From Streptomyces microflavus (GTDB taxonomy: Bacteria; Actinomycetota; Actinomycetes; Streptomycetales; Streptomycetaceae): a stretch of 64,000 nt of DNA. Every line of letters starts with the position of its first letter. Within the stretch, counting starts at the first letter, position 1. The notes below the pieces were generated by a model. The model saw only the letters and a list, made by a program, of their open reading frames with translations, searched no databases and was not told the DNA's origin. The stretch lies in the NCBI RefSeq assembly GCF_014650075.1, contig NZ_BMUG01000001.1, positions 1 through 64,000 on the forward strand. Reading direction: 5' to 3'. Made by a program: the position numbers and the translations under genes. This document shows positions 7,824 through 16,573 of the stretch, in pieces.

Positions 7824-9851
7824 ATGGCCCGAGGCAGCGCTGCTCCGATCCCCGGGGAGCCGGGAGTCCGTGCGGAGCGGGCTGCCGGTCCGGGACGGAA
7901 GGCTTCTCGTATGAGCCGTTACCTGCAGGGCGGCCGGTTGTTCCAGGACCGGACGCCCGGCGGGCCCGTACCGCGGTTGCTGATGCGGTGGGTGCGTCGT
8001 CCGTTGCTGCCCGCTGTGCGGTTGTGGCGGCGCAATCTGCAGCTCCGTGTCGTCGCGGGCACCCTGCTGATGTCCATGGGCGTGGTGCTGCTGCTCGGCT
8101 TCGTCGTGATCGGGCAGGTCCGCAACGGTCTGCTCGACGCGAAGAGCAAGGCCGCCCAGACCCAGGCCGCCGGCGGTTTCGCCGCGGCCCAGGAGAAGGC
8201 GAACGCCTCGCTGGCCCCGGGCGGGCAGGGCACCGAGGGCCCCGACGGGCTCACCGCCAACACCTCCTGGCGCACCGAACTCGTCGACCAGCTCGCCAGC
8301 GGCGGCAAGAACGCCTTCAACGTGGTCGCGCTCAGCGCGGACTCGGCGAACGAGGGCGCCGGCAGCCGGGCGCCGCGTGGTTCCGGCAGCGTCGAGGCCT
8401 CCAGCGTGCCCGAGCGTCTGCGCCAGGACGTGGGCAAGGGGCAGGGCGCCTTTCAGACGTACTCCCTGATCCGGTACTCGTACGGCAAGGAGTCGCAGCC
8501 GGGGCTCGTCGTCGGCAAGCGGCTCTACGACATCGATCAGCACCCCTACGAGCTGTACTACCTTTTCCCGCTCACCCAGGAGGAGAAGTCCCTGGCGCTG
8601 GTCAGGACGACCCTGGCGACCGCCGGGCTCTTCGTCGTCGTCCTCCTCGGCGCCATCGCCTGGTTCGTGGTGCGGCAGGTCGTCACACCGGTACGGATGG
8701 CGGCCGGCATCGCCGAACGGCTCTCCGCCGGGAAGCTCCAGGAACGGATGAAGGTCACCGGCGAGGACGACATCGCCCGGCTCGGTGAGGCCTTCAACAA
8801 GATGGCGCAGAACCTCCAGCTGAAGATCCAGCAGCTGGAGGAGCTCTCCCGGATGCAGCGGCGCTTCGTCTCCGACGTCTCGCACGAGCTGAGGACCCCG
8901 CTCACGACCGTACGGATGGCCGCCGACGTCATCCACGAGGCGCGCGCCGACTTCGACCCCATCACCGCGCGCTCCGCCGAGCTGCTCGGCGACCAGCTCG
9001 ACCGCTTCGAGTCGCTGCTCTCCGACCTGCTGGAGATCAGCCGGTTCGACGCGGGCGCAGCGGCACTGGAGGCCGAGCCGATAGACCTGCGGCAAGTGGT
9101 GCACCGGGTGATCGGCGGCGCCGAACCGCTCGCCGAGCGCAAGGGCACCCGGATCCTGGTCGTCGGCGACGAGCAGCCGGTGATCGCCGAGGCCGACGCC
9201 CGGCGCGTCGAGCGGGTGCTGCGCAACCTCGTGGTCAACGCTGTCGAGCACGGTGAGGGCCGGGACGTCATCGTCCGGATGGGCGTGGCCCAGGGCGCGG
9301 TCGCCGTGGCCGTACGGGACTACGGGGTCGGGCTCAAGCCCGGCGAGGCGACCCGTGTCTTCAACCGGTTCTGGCGTGCGGACCCGGCGCGGGCACGGAC
9401 GACCGGCGGGACCGGGCTCGGGCTGTCGATCGCCGTCGAGGACGCCCGGCTGCACGGTGGCTGGCTCCAGGCCTGGGGCGAGCCGGGCGGCGGGTCCCAG
9501 TTCCGGCTGACCCTGCCGCGTACGGCGGACGAGCCGCTGCGCGGTTCGCCGATACCGCTGGAGCCCGAGGACTCGCGGCGCAACAGGGAGAACAGGGAGC
9601 GCGACGAGGCGTCGACGAGCGAGAACCGGCTGCTCTCCGTGCCGAACCAGCCCGGGTCGGCCAAGCGCTCGCCGCTGCCCGTGCCGGGCCGGGGTTCCGG
9701 GGTGCCGCACTCAGCCCCCTCCTCGGTGCACCCGGCGGCGCTGCCCGGCAACGGAGCACGTGTCGTGGCACGCCCGGCCCCGGAGCGTTCCGGAGGCGCG
9801 GGTTCCCCGGCGCTCCATTCCGACCAGGAGGACACCACTCGTGGGTACTGA
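7824..9851 (+). CDS. mtrB: sensor histidine kinase MtrB
   Basis: A 675-residue membrane histidine kinase. It has an Arg-rich cytoplasmic N-terminus, a first membrane helix (about residues 75-97, LLMSMGVVLLLGFVVIG), a long extracytoplasmic sensor region, a second helix (about 260-282), a HAMP linker and a HisKA domain with His354 in SDVSHELRTPL. The HATPase domain has the N box NLVVNAVEHGEG, DYGVGLKPGE and GGTGLGLSI. The roughly 100-residue tail is polar and low in complexity. It phosphorylates MtrA. The coding region overlaps the start of lpqB by 11 nt, the standard actinobacterial mtrA-mtrB-lpqB operon. Confidence 0.96.
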   Translation: MARGSAAPIPGEPGVRAERAAGPGRKASRMSRYLQGGRLFQDRTPGGPVPRLLMRWVRRPLLPAVRLWRRNLQLRVVAGTLLMSMGVVLLLGFVVIGQVRNGLLDAKSKAAQTQAAGGFAAAQEKANASLAPGGQGTEGPDGLTANTSWRTELVDQLASGGKNAFNVVALSADSANEGAGSRAPRGSGSVEASSVPERLRQDVGKGQGAFQTYSLIRYSYGKESQPGLVVGKRLYDIDQHPYELYYLFPLTQEEKSLALVRTTLATAGLFVVVLLGAIAWFVVRQVVTPVRMAAGIAERLSAGKLQERMKVTGEDDIARLGEAFNKMAQNLQLKIQQLEELSRMQRRFVSDVSHELRTPLTTVRMAADVIHEARADFDPITARSAELLGDQLDRFESLLSDLLEISRFDAGAAALEAEPIDLRQVVHRVIGGAEPLAERKGTRILVVGDEQPVIAEADARRVERVLRNLVVNAVEHGEGRDVIVRMGVAQGAVAVAVRDYGVGLKPGEATRVFNRFWRADPARARTTGGTGLGLSIAVEDARLHGGWLQAWGEPGGGSQFRLTLPRTADEPLRGSPIPLEPEDSRRNRENRERDEASTSENRLLSVPNQPGSAKRSPLPVPGRGSGVPHSAPSSVHPAALPGNGARVVARPAPERSGGAGSPALHSDQEDTTRGY

Positions 9852-11718
9852 CCGCCGTCGTGGTGGCCCCGGACGCGGCGTGCGGATGTCCGCGCTGCTC
9901 GGCTGCTCCGTCATCGTGCTCGCCGGCTGCGGGGCGATGCCGGTGACCGGGGACGTCAAAGCGGTCGATGCCTCGCAGCCGGGGGACTCCCAGGTGCAGG
10001 TGTACGCGGTGGAGCCCCGGGAGGGCGCGGCGCCCAGCGAGATCGTCGACGGGTTCCTGGAGTCGATGACCAGCGACGACCCCGGCTTCCGGACCACGCG
10101 CAAGTACCTGAGCGCGAGCGCCTCCGAGACCTGGCAGCCGAGCGAGGGCACCACGGTGCTCGCCCAGGCCCCCAACCGCAGCGGGCCCCTGCTCCACGAC
10201 GAGGAGCGCCGGGACTCCGAGACCTCGTACACGCTGACCGGCGAGAAGGTGGCGGCGGTCGACGCCCAGAGCTCCTACCAGCCGCTCGCTCCCACCGACT
10301 ACTCCCAGATGCTGCACCTGGTCCAGGAGAAGGTGGCGGACGGGAAGATCGAGTGGCGCATCGACATCGTGCCGGACGGCCTGGTCCTCGGGCAGTCCGA
10401 CTTCAAGCGGCTCTACCGCTCCGTGAACAAGTACTACTTCGCCACCGGGCGGACGAGCGGGCAGCCGACGCTCGTCGCCGACCCCGTCTACGTACGCACC
10501 GGCACCGATCCGGTCACACAGATGAGTACGGCGACGCAGACCGTCAGGACGCTGCTGGAAGGGCCGACGAACTGGCTGCGGCCCGTGGTCGACTCCCGCT
10601 TCCCCACGGGGACCGCTCTGCGCAAGGACGTCGTCGCACTGGCACCCGACGACCAGAACGTGCTGAAGGTGCCGCTCAACGCCAAGGCCGACAAGGCGGG
10701 CCGGGCGGCCTGCCGGATGATGGCCGCCCAGGTGCTCTTCACCCTCCGGGATCTGACCTCCGCACGGGTCGAGCAGGTGGAGCTGGAGGGCGGCCAGGGC
10801 CGGCTCTGCGCGCTGGACGCGGACGAGGCGGCGAAGTTCTCCACCGACAACAGCGGCTCCGACGGGCCCGACAGCCAGTACTTCATCGACGCCAAGGGAA
10901 GGGTCCAGCGGCTCCCCGGTGCCATGGAGGGCAGCGGTACACCCGAGGTGGTGCACGGCCCCCTCGGCGTCGGCACGGTCGTGATGGGCGCCGTCGGGGT
11001 GGCCCGGGACGAACAGCGGGCCGCCGCGGTCTCGGCCACCGGGCAGAACCTCTACGTCGCTTCCCTGACCGCCGACGGCGAACTGGCGCCTCCCGTGGTG
11101 ACCAGCGCGGCGAAGAAGGCCGCCGACCGGCTGTCGGCGCCGAGCTGGGACGGCCGGGGCGATCTGTGGGTCGCCGACCGCGACCCGGCACGGCCGCGGC
11201 TGCTGCGGCTGGCCGAGGGGCAGGGCGCGCCGCAGGAGGTCCGTGTCCCCGGTCTGGACGGTGCGCGGATCGAGGAGCTGCGGCTGTCGGCGGACGGGGT
11301 GCGGATCGCCCTGCTGCTGACCAAGAACGGGCATACGACGCTGAAGATCGGCCGGGTCGAACGGCGCGGGACCGACGAGGCGCCCGAGATCTCGGTCGAG
11401 GACCTGCGCCAGGCCGCGCCGCAGCTCACGGATGTCACGGCCATCTCCTGGTCGGGCCGCAGCCGTCTTGTGGTGGTGGGCAAGGAGGCGGGCGGTGTCC
11501 AGCAGGTGCGGTACGTGCAGGCGGACGGTTCCACTCCGGCCTCCGGGGCCTCCGGGGTGCTGCCCGGCGTGAACCAGGTCCAGGCGGTCGCCGCGGCGGA
11601 CGACGAGCTGCTTCCCCTGATGGCGGAGACCGAGGGCGACGGCATAGTGAAGCTCTCGCCGGGGGACAACTGGCAGACGGTCCTGGAGGAAGGCACCTCG
11701 CTGGTCTACCCGGGCTGA
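9841..11718 (+). CDS. lpqB: lipoprotein LpqB
   Basis: A 625-residue lipoprotein. The signal peptide has hydrophobic core SALLGCSVIVLAGC with lipobox LAGC and acylated Cys30. A GerMN-type domain follows (about residues 50-340; it includes AQTVRTLLEGPTNWLRPVVDSRFPTGTAL) and then a beta-propeller-like C-terminal half. LpqB in mycobacteria binds the MtrB sensor domain and dampens MtrA signalling. The GTG start at 9841 has GGAGG 8 nt upstream, inside the mtrB end, and is preferred to the earlier in-frame ATG at 9760, which would place the signal peptide internally. It is the last gene of the Mtr signalling operon. Confidence 0.94.
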   Translation: MGTDRRRGGPGRGVRMSALLGCSVIVLAGCGAMPVTGDVKAVDASQPGDSQVQVYAVEPREGAAPSEIVDGFLESMTSDDPGFRTTRKYLSASASETWQPSEGTTVLAQAPNRSGPLLHDEERRDSETSYTLTGEKVAAVDAQSSYQPLAPTDYSQMLHLVQEKVADGKIEWRIDIVPDGLVLGQSDFKRLYRSVNKYYFATGRTSGQPTLVADPVYVRTGTDPVTQMSTATQTVRTLLEGPTNWLRPVVDSRFPTGTALRKDVVALAPDDQNVLKVPLNAKADKAGRAACRMMAAQVLFTLRDLTSARVEQVELEGGQGRLCALDADEAAKFSTDNSGSDGPDSQYFIDAKGRVQRLPGAMEGSGTPEVVHGPLGVGTVVMGAVGVARDEQRAAAVSATGQNLYVASLTADGELAPPVVTSAAKKAADRLSAPSWDGRGDLWVADRDPARPRLLRLAEGQGAPQEVRVPGLDGARIEELRLSADGVRIALLLTKNGHTTLKIGRVERRGTDEAPEISVEDLRQAAPQLTDVTAISWSGRSRLVVVGKEAGGVQQVRYVQADGSTPASGASGVLPGVNQVQAVAAADDELLPLMAETEGDGIVKLSPGDNWQTVLEEGTSLVYPG

Positions 11719-11773
11719 TCCGAGGTTTTCCACAGGGGTGGCCCGCCCCGCGCGGGACGGGCACCGTGGATCC

Positions 11774-12502
11774 ATGCGGGATTGGTGGCGGGAGTTCTCC
11801 GGCCTGGTCCTGCCGGTGGCCTGTGCGGGCTGCGGCAGGCCGCGTACGGAGCTGTGCGCGGCGTGCGGGACCGCTCTGAGCGGGGCGCCGCCCCGCAGGG
11901 TGCGGCCCTCGCCCCGGCCCGCGGGACTTCCGGCGGTCCACGCCGCGGCACCCTACGAGAACGCCGTACGTGCGGTGCTGCTGGCCCACAAGGAGCGCGG
12001 GGCACTCGGGCTCGCCGGACCCCTCGGGCGGGCCCTGGCGGCCTCTGTGCGGGCCGGTACGGGGCAGGCGGGGACCGTGGGGCCCCTGCTGCTGGTGCCG
12101 GTGCCCTCCGCGCGCTCCGCGACCGCGGCGCGTGGCCATGATCCGGTGCGCCGGATCGCCCGCGCCGCGGCGGAGGATCTGCGCCGCTCGGGCCGGCCTG
12201 CCCGGGTGCTCCCGGTGCTGCGGCAGCGTCGCGCGGTCGCCGATCAGTCGGGTCTCGGGGCGCGGGGGCGGCGGGTGAATCTCGCCGGGGCGCTGGAGGT
12301 GGCCCGAGGCGGAGAGCGGCTCCTCGCCCACGGGAGGGTGGTCCTGGTGGACGACCTGTTGACGACGGGATCGACGCTGGCCGAGGCGGCGCGGGCCGTC
12401 ACCGAGGCGCTCGCGGGGGACCGGGCACCCGCCGGTCGCGGAGCGTGCGCCGCAGCGGTGGTCTCTGCTTCTCCGTCCGCCTTCGAAATAAACCGGAATT
12501 GA
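11774..12502 (+). CDS. ComF family phosphoribosyltransferase-like protein
   Basis: A 242-residue protein with an N-terminal zinc-finger-like segment (CAGCGRP and CAACG, Cys pairs at about residues 14-30) and a C-terminal PRTase-type domain. The PRPP-binding motif is VVLVDDLLTTGSTL near residue 195. ComF proteins take part in DNA uptake in naturally competent bacteria; in actinobacteria the role is unclear. The start at 11774 (MRDWWREFSG) places the Cys motif at the usual distance from the N-terminus. An earlier ATG at 11738 would add 12 unlikely residues. The gene lies directly after lpqB, an arrangement common in Streptomyces. Confidence 0.85.
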   Translation: MRDWWREFSGLVLPVACAGCGRPRTELCAACGTALSGAPPRRVRPSPRPAGLPAVHAAAPYENAVRAVLLAHKERGALGLAGPLGRALAASVRAGTGQAGTVGPLLLVPVPSARSATAARGHDPVRRIARAAAEDLRRSGRPARVLPVLRQRRAVADQSGLGARGRRVNLAGALEVARGGERLLAHGRVVLVDDLLTTGSTLAEAARAVTEALAGDRAPAGRGACAAAVVSASPSAFEINRN

Positions 12503-12520
12503 CCGAGAACTTGCATCGTC
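12495..12520 (+). promoter_or_regulatory. candidate SigR-type promoter for hpf
   Basis: GGAAT at 12495-12499 and GTC at 12518-12520 are separated by 18 nt. This resembles the GGAAT-N18-GTT consensus of the thiol-stress sigma factor SigR, with one mismatch in the -10 element. It overlaps the end of the comF-like gene and lies about 310 nt before the hpf start. Such short motifs occur by chance, so the assignment is weak. Confidence 0.25.
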
Positions 12521-12831
12521 GCAGGTAATGGGAGGGCAAAACCCCCTGAACGGAGGTAAGTATCGGCAGCGGGTGCCGATACCCGGGTGTGCAGGCTATG
12601 TTCAGTTGTGAGGAACGGTGAAGGCCGAACCTCGATGAATGCACCATGAGGTTTCGGGCAGGTAACTCACCGATGGACCGGCAGCGATCGAGCCGGTGGG
12701 TAGTGACCTCTCCGACGGGGGAGGAGGAGGCGAAAGTCACCGAGTCCGAGGCCCCTGGGGATCACCGGGGGCTGGTGCAAAAGGGAGATGCTCCGCCGTT
12801 GAAGCGGGGCGATCCGGGAACGGAGTTCTGC
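12503..12831 (+). other. long leader region before hpf
   Basis: A gap of 329 nt between the comF-like gene and hpf. It holds a possible promoter at its left edge, a Shine-Dalgarno-like GGAGGTAAG at 12552-12560, and a perfect hairpin (12560-12582). The reading frame of hpf is open upstream to an ATG at 12646, but the upstream residues do not look like the protein family. I read this region as a long 5' untranslated leader. Confidence 0.5.
12560..12582 (+). promoter_or_regulatory. 9-bp inverted repeat in hpf leader
   Basis: GTATCGGCA (12560-12568) and TGCCGATAC (12574-12582) form a perfect 9-bp stem with a 5-nt loop. The sequence lies inside the long leader. It could be an operator for a dimeric regulator or an RNA hairpin affecting translation of hpf. 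Neither is shown by the sequence alone. Confidence 0.45.
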
Positions 12832-13521
12832 GTGGACATCGTCGTCAAGGGCCGCAAGACCGAGGTGCCCGAGCGGTTCCGCAAGCACGTGGCCGAGAAG
12901 CTGAAGCTGGACAAGATCCAGAAGTTCGACGGCAAGGTGATCAGCCTCGACGTCGAGGTGTCCAAGGAGCCGAACCCCCGTCAGGCCGACCGTTCCGACC
13001 GGGTGGAGATCACGCTCCGCTCGCGTGGGCCGGTCATCCGGGCGGAAGCGGCGGCGGGCGACCCGTACGCAGCGCTCGACCTGGCCACCGGAAAGCTGGA
13101 GGCCCGGCTGCGCAAGCAGCACGACAAGCGCTACAGCCGCCGGGGCAACGGCCGTCTGTCGGCCGCCGAGGTCGGGGACGTGGTGCCGGGTGTCGCCTCG
13201 TTCGACGAGGACGGCGAGCTGGTCGGCGAGCAGCCGTCGGAACCCGTACCGACCACGAAGGTCGGATCGATCGAGGTGCAGGGCGAAGGGCCTCTCGTGA
13301 TGCGCGAGAAGACCCACACCGCCGCACCCATGGCGCTCGACCAGGCGCTCTACGAGATGGAACTGGTCGGGCACGACTTCTACTTGTTCGTCGACTCCGA
13401 GACGAAGGAGCCCAGTGTCGTCTACCGGCGACACGCCTACGACTACGGCGTCATCCACCTGAGGACCGACCCGCTCGCCGCTGACGAAGCAGGCGGCGCG
13501 GGTGGTGCGCTCGGCGGCTGA
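12832..13521 (+). CDS. hpf: ribosome hibernation promoting factor, long form
   Basis: About 229 residues. The N-terminal S30AE domain (residues 1-105, VDIVVKGRKTEVPERFRKHV) binds the small ribosomal subunit at the decoding site. A flexible linker follows (about 110-165). The C-terminal dimerisation domain (about 170-220) contains MALDQALYEMELVGHDFYLF and VVYRRHAYDYGVI. Long HPF proteins join two 70S ribosomes into inactive 100S dimers during stress or stationary phase. The GTG start at 12832 has GGAG 6 nt upstream and places the S30AE domain at the extreme N-terminus, as is usual. The ATG at 12646 would add 62 non-family residues. Confidence 0.93.
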   Translation: MDIVVKGRKTEVPERFRKHVAEKLKLDKIQKFDGKVISLDVEVSKEPNPRQADRSDRVEITLRSRGPVIRAEAAAGDPYAALDLATGKLEARLRKQHDKRYSRRGNGRLSAAEVGDVVPGVASFDEDGELVGEQPSEPVPTTKVGSIEVQGEGPLVMREKTHTAAPMALDQALYEMELVGHDFYLFVDSETKEPSVVYRRHAYDYGVIHLRTDPLAADEAGGAGGALGG

Positions 13522-13534
13522 GCCACCCCGTCAC

Positions 13535-13571
13535 GGTGCCCCTGGAGCGGTTTCACGCCACCGGGGGCACC
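13535..13571 (+). terminator. hairpin after hpf
   Basis: GGTGCCCC (13535-13542) pairs with GGGGCACC (13564-13571). The intervening 21 nt can extend the stem imperfectly. It lies 14 nt beyond the hpf stop. There is no U-tract, so this is a probable Streptomyces-type terminator rather than a classical one. Confidence 0.55.
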
Positions 13572-13706
13572 TGCGCGCGAGGACAGGATCACCGCTTCTG
13601 CGTCCCGGCATGGAATCATGGCGTCCCAAGCCAATCGGTGGTCGGTGAAACGCCGTTGGGCGGATGACCGACGACTATCAGGCCGTGGCCTTCAGGGGGA
13701 GGAACG

Positions 13707-14459
13707 ATGGCGGACACCTTCGGGCCCGTGCGCGATTCGAGCGGTTCCGACGGCGCCGGTGCCCATGCCGGCGACGACCAGGACGGCGCTGCGCGCAAGG
13801 AGCCCATCCGGGTCCTCGTGGTCGATGACCACGCGCTCTTCCGCAGGGGTCTGGAGATCGTCCTCGCACAGGAGGAGGACATCCAGGTCGTCGGCGAGGC
13901 CGGGGACGGCGCGGAGGCGGTCGACAAGGCCGCCGATCTGCTGCCCGACATCATTCTGATGGATGTGCGGATGCCCAAACGCGGTGGCATCGAAGCCTGC
14001 ACCTCCATCAAGGAGGTGGCCCCCAGCGCGAAGATCATCATGCTGACGATCAGCGACGAGGAAGCCGACCTCTACGACGCGATCAAGGCGGGCGCCACCG
14101 GATACCTCCTCAAGGAGATCTCCACCGACGAGGTGGCGACGGCCATTCGTGCCGTCGCGGACGGGCAGTCGCAGATCAGCCCCTCCATGGCCTCCAAGCT
14201 GCTCACCGAATTCAAGTCGATGATCCAGCGCACCGACGAGCGCCGGCTCGTCCCCGCTCCCCGGCTCACCGAACGGGAACTGGAAGTCCTCAAACTCGTG
14301 GCGACCGGCATGAACAACCGGGATATCGCCAAGGAGTTGTTCATTTCCGAGAACACGGTGAAGAACCACGTCCGCAATATCCTGGAGAAGCTGCAGCTGC
14401 ACTCCCGCATGGAAGCCGTGGTCTACGCCATGCGCGAGAAGATCCTGGAGATCAGGTAG
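13707..14459 (+). CDS. orphan NarL/LuxR-type response regulator
   Basis: A 250-residue regulator. The first 30 residues are a polar extension. The receiver domain (about 34-150) has VVDDHALF, phospho-acceptor Asp86 in LMDVRMP, and conserved GYLLKE. The LuxR-type helix-turn-helix (about 185-245) reads [47 protein letters not shown] lies 6 nt before the ATG. No histidine kinase gene is adjacent, so its partner is unknown. In the window it stands alone between hpf and a convergent glycosylase gene. Confidence 0.92.
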   Translation: MADTFGPVRDSSGSDGAGAHAGDDQDGAARKEPIRVLVVDDHALFRRGLEIVLAQEEDIQVVGEAGDGAEAVDKAADLLPDIILMDVRMPKRGGIEACTSIKEVAPSAKIIMLTISDEEADLYDAIKAGATGYLLKEISTDEVATAIRAVADGQSQISPSMASKLLTEFKSMIQRTDERRLVPAPRLTERELEVLKLVATGMNNRDIAKELFISENTVKNHVRNILEKLQLHSRMEAVVYAMREKILEIR

Positions 14460-14478
14460 CCGCCGACGGCCCGGCCCC

Positions 14479-15666
14479 TCAGCGGTAGGCCCGCTGGAGC
14501 GCCCGGCCGATCTCGTCCCTGAGCGGATCGCGCAGCTCCGGGGCGTCGATCCGCTCCAGCCGGATGTCCGTACAGCCCACCCAGGCCGCCGCCTCCACCA
14601 GGGCCTCGGCCATCGGGACCACCGCCTTCGGACCGGCCAGGGAAGCCTGCCGGGCGACCAGCGTGGTGCCCTCACGCGCGGGGTCGACACGGCCCTGGAG
14701 CTTCCCGCCCGCCAGCAACGGCATCGCGAAATAGCCGTGGATCCGCTTCTGCTTGGGGACGTACGCCTCCAGCCGGTGCGTGAAGCCGAAGATCCGCTCG
14801 GTCCGCGCCCGCTCCCAGACCAGGGAGTCGAACGGCGACAGCAGCGTCGTACGGTGGCGGCCGCGCGGCTCCGTGGCCAGCGCCTCCGGGTCCGCCCAGG
14901 CGGGCTTGACCCAGCCTTCCACCGCCACCGGCACCAGACCGGAGTCCGCCACCACCGCGTCGAACTCCTCGCCCCGCAGCCGGTGGTAGTCCGCGAGGTC
15001 GCTGCGGGTACCGACCCCCAGCGACTTCCCCGCCAGCGCGACCAGCCGCCGCCGGCACTCGGCGTCGCTCAGGTCGTCGTGGAGCACGGCGTCCGGGATG
15101 GCCCGCTCGGCCAGGTCGTAGACCCGCTTCCAGCCGCGCCGCTCGGTGCAGACCACCTCGCCGTACATCAGGGCCCGTTCGACGGCGACCTTGGAGGCCG
15201 ACCAGTCCCACCACTCCCCGCCGTTCTTCGCGCCGCCGAGCTCGGTCGCCGTCAGCGGGCCCTCGGCGCGCAGCTGTTTGATCACCGTGTCGTACGCGCC
15301 GTCGGGCAGATCGTGGTGCCAGTGCGGGCGGGCGCGGTAGGCCCGGCGGCGGAACGCGAAGTGGGGCCACTCCTCGACGGGCAGGATGCACGCCGCGTGC
15401 GACCAGTACTCGAAGGAGCGGCCGCCCGACCAGTACGCCTCCTCCACCGTGCGCCTGCCCACCGCGCCGAGCCGGGCGTACGGAATCAGCTCGTGCGAGC
15501 GGGCCAGCACCGAGATGGTGTCCAGCTGGACGGCTCCGAGGTGGCGCAGCACCCCGGGCACGCCCGCCCGGCGGTCCGGAGCCCCCAGGAAGCCCTGGGC
15601 GCGCAGCGCGAGGCGGCGGGCCTGGTCGGCGGAGAGTTCGACTGCGGGAGGGGGCACAGGCGTCAT
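14479..15666 (-). CDS. YcaQ/AlkZ-like winged-helix DNA glycosylase
   Basis: A 395-residue protein of the HTH_42 (YcaQ) family. These enzymes unhook DNA interstrand crosslinks or remove bulky alkylated bases. The catalytic-type motif is Q47-L48-D49 in [18 protein letters not shown], the Q-phi-D form of the YcaQ branch as opposed to Q-phi-Q in AlkZ proteins. Tandem winged helices are expected in the first half, and the C-terminal half has GWVKPAWAD and [23 protein letters not shown], typical of the family. The ATG at 15666 is chosen because the family starts close to this point; a longer open frame upstream has no such similarity. It converges with the response regulator gene with a 19-nt gap. 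Confidence 0.85.
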   Translation of the reverse strand: MTPVPPPAVELSADQARRLALRAQGFLGAPDRRAGVPGVLRHLGAVQLDTISVLARSHELIPYARLGAVGRRTVEEAYWSGGRSFEYWSHAACILPVEEWPHFAFRRRAYRARPHWHHDLPDGAYDTVIKQLRAEGPLTATELGGAKNGGEWWDWSASKVAVERALMYGEVVCTERRGWKRVYDLAERAIPDAVLHDDLSDAECRRRLVALAGKSLGVGTRSDLADYHRLRGEEFDAVVADSGLVPVAVEGWVKPAWADPEALATEPRGRHRTTLLSPFDSLVWERARTERIFGFTHRLEAYVPKQKRIHGYFAMPLLAGGKLQGRVDPAREGTTLVARQASLAGPKAVVPMAEALVEAAAWVGCTDIRLERIDAPELRDPLRDEIGRALQRAYR

Positions 15667-15721
15667 ACGTCGAACCCTAGACCGCACCACTGACAGTGAG
15701 GGAAGGAATCCGGCCGCCTGC

Positions 15722-16333
15722 TCACCGCGGGGAATCCGTGGCCGTACCGGGCCGCCCGGCGTGCCGCTCGGGGAGGTACGGGTGGGTGCCGGGGAGCTCC
15801 AGGTCGGACGGGAGCAGCGCCCCCGACCAGGCGTCGCGCCGCACGCCCTTGTTGAGCAGCCCGGACCGCTGGTCGCCCTCCAGCCGGAACCCGGCCCGCA
15901 GGGCGACCGCACGCGAGGCCAGGTTGCCGATCTCGGCCCGCCACTCCAGCCGGTCCGCCCCGAGCGCGGTGAAGGCCCAGCGGGCGGAGCCGAGCACCGC
16001 CTCGGTGACGTAACCCTGACTGCGGTGCTCCTTGGTGGACCAGTAGCCCACCTCGTACGTCCCCGGCCGGCTGCGGCGGTCGATGGAGAGCGCCCCGACG
16101 AGCGTTCCGGTCTCCCGCAGCGCCAGGGCGAAGCTGTACGCGGAGTCGTCCCGCCAGCCCGCCGGGGAGAGCTTCGCGGTGAACAGCTCCGCGTCGGTGA
16201 GCCGGTACGGGGAGGGGATCACCGTCCAGCGCTGGATGTCCGGGTCCTGACAGGCCGCGTGCACCCTGTAGGTGTCCTGCGGGCCGAACGGCCTCAGGAG
16301 AAGACGTCGCGTGGTGAGAGTGATCGGCTCCAT
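15722..16333 (-). CDS. GNAT family N-acetyltransferase (RimJ/RimL type)
   Basis: About 203 residues from the ATG at 16333 ([20 protein letters not shown]). The opening strand TRRLLLRPF is typical of RimJ/RimL-like acetyltransferases. The acetyl-CoA binding motif A region is [21 protein letters not shown], and the motif B region has [17 protein letters not shown]. Substrates of this subgroup include ribosomal protein N-termini, small molecules and antibiotics; the actual one cannot be read from sequence. The gene is upstream of the glycosylase gene on the same strand with a 55-nt gap. Confidence 0.85.
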   Translation of the reverse strand: MEPITLTTRRLLLRPFGPQDTYRVHAACQDPDIQRWTVIPSPYRLTDAELFTAKLSPAGWRDDSAYSFALALRETGTLVGALSIDRRSRPGTYEVGYWSTKEHRSQGYVTEAVLGSARWAFTALGADRLEWRAEIGNLASRAVALRAGFRLEGDQRSGLLNKGVRRDAWSGALLPSDLELPGTHPYLPERHAGRPGTATDSPR

Positions 16334-16573
16334 ACAGTGATTCTCGTGAGCGGACACCCGCGATGCGAGCACTTTTGGGGCTTCCCGGCACCTTCCGCGC
16401 CTCTGGGCCGTTGTCCCTGGAGGGTGCGGCGAGGTCCACGCGGCAGCAGCCCTCCCGACGCGGTGGTGTCCTCGCTTACGATGGCCGTTGCGGTGGGGCC
16501 CACCTGCCGTGCCCGCGCCAGAGTCAATTACACGACCCAGTGCCAGGCCCGACCGGCAAGGAGACCAGCCTCA

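Noticed and set aside
12646..12831. Longer N-terminus for the hibernation factor.
   Set aside because: The added 62 residues lie outside the S30AE domain, and the GTG at 12832 has a well-placed GGAG.
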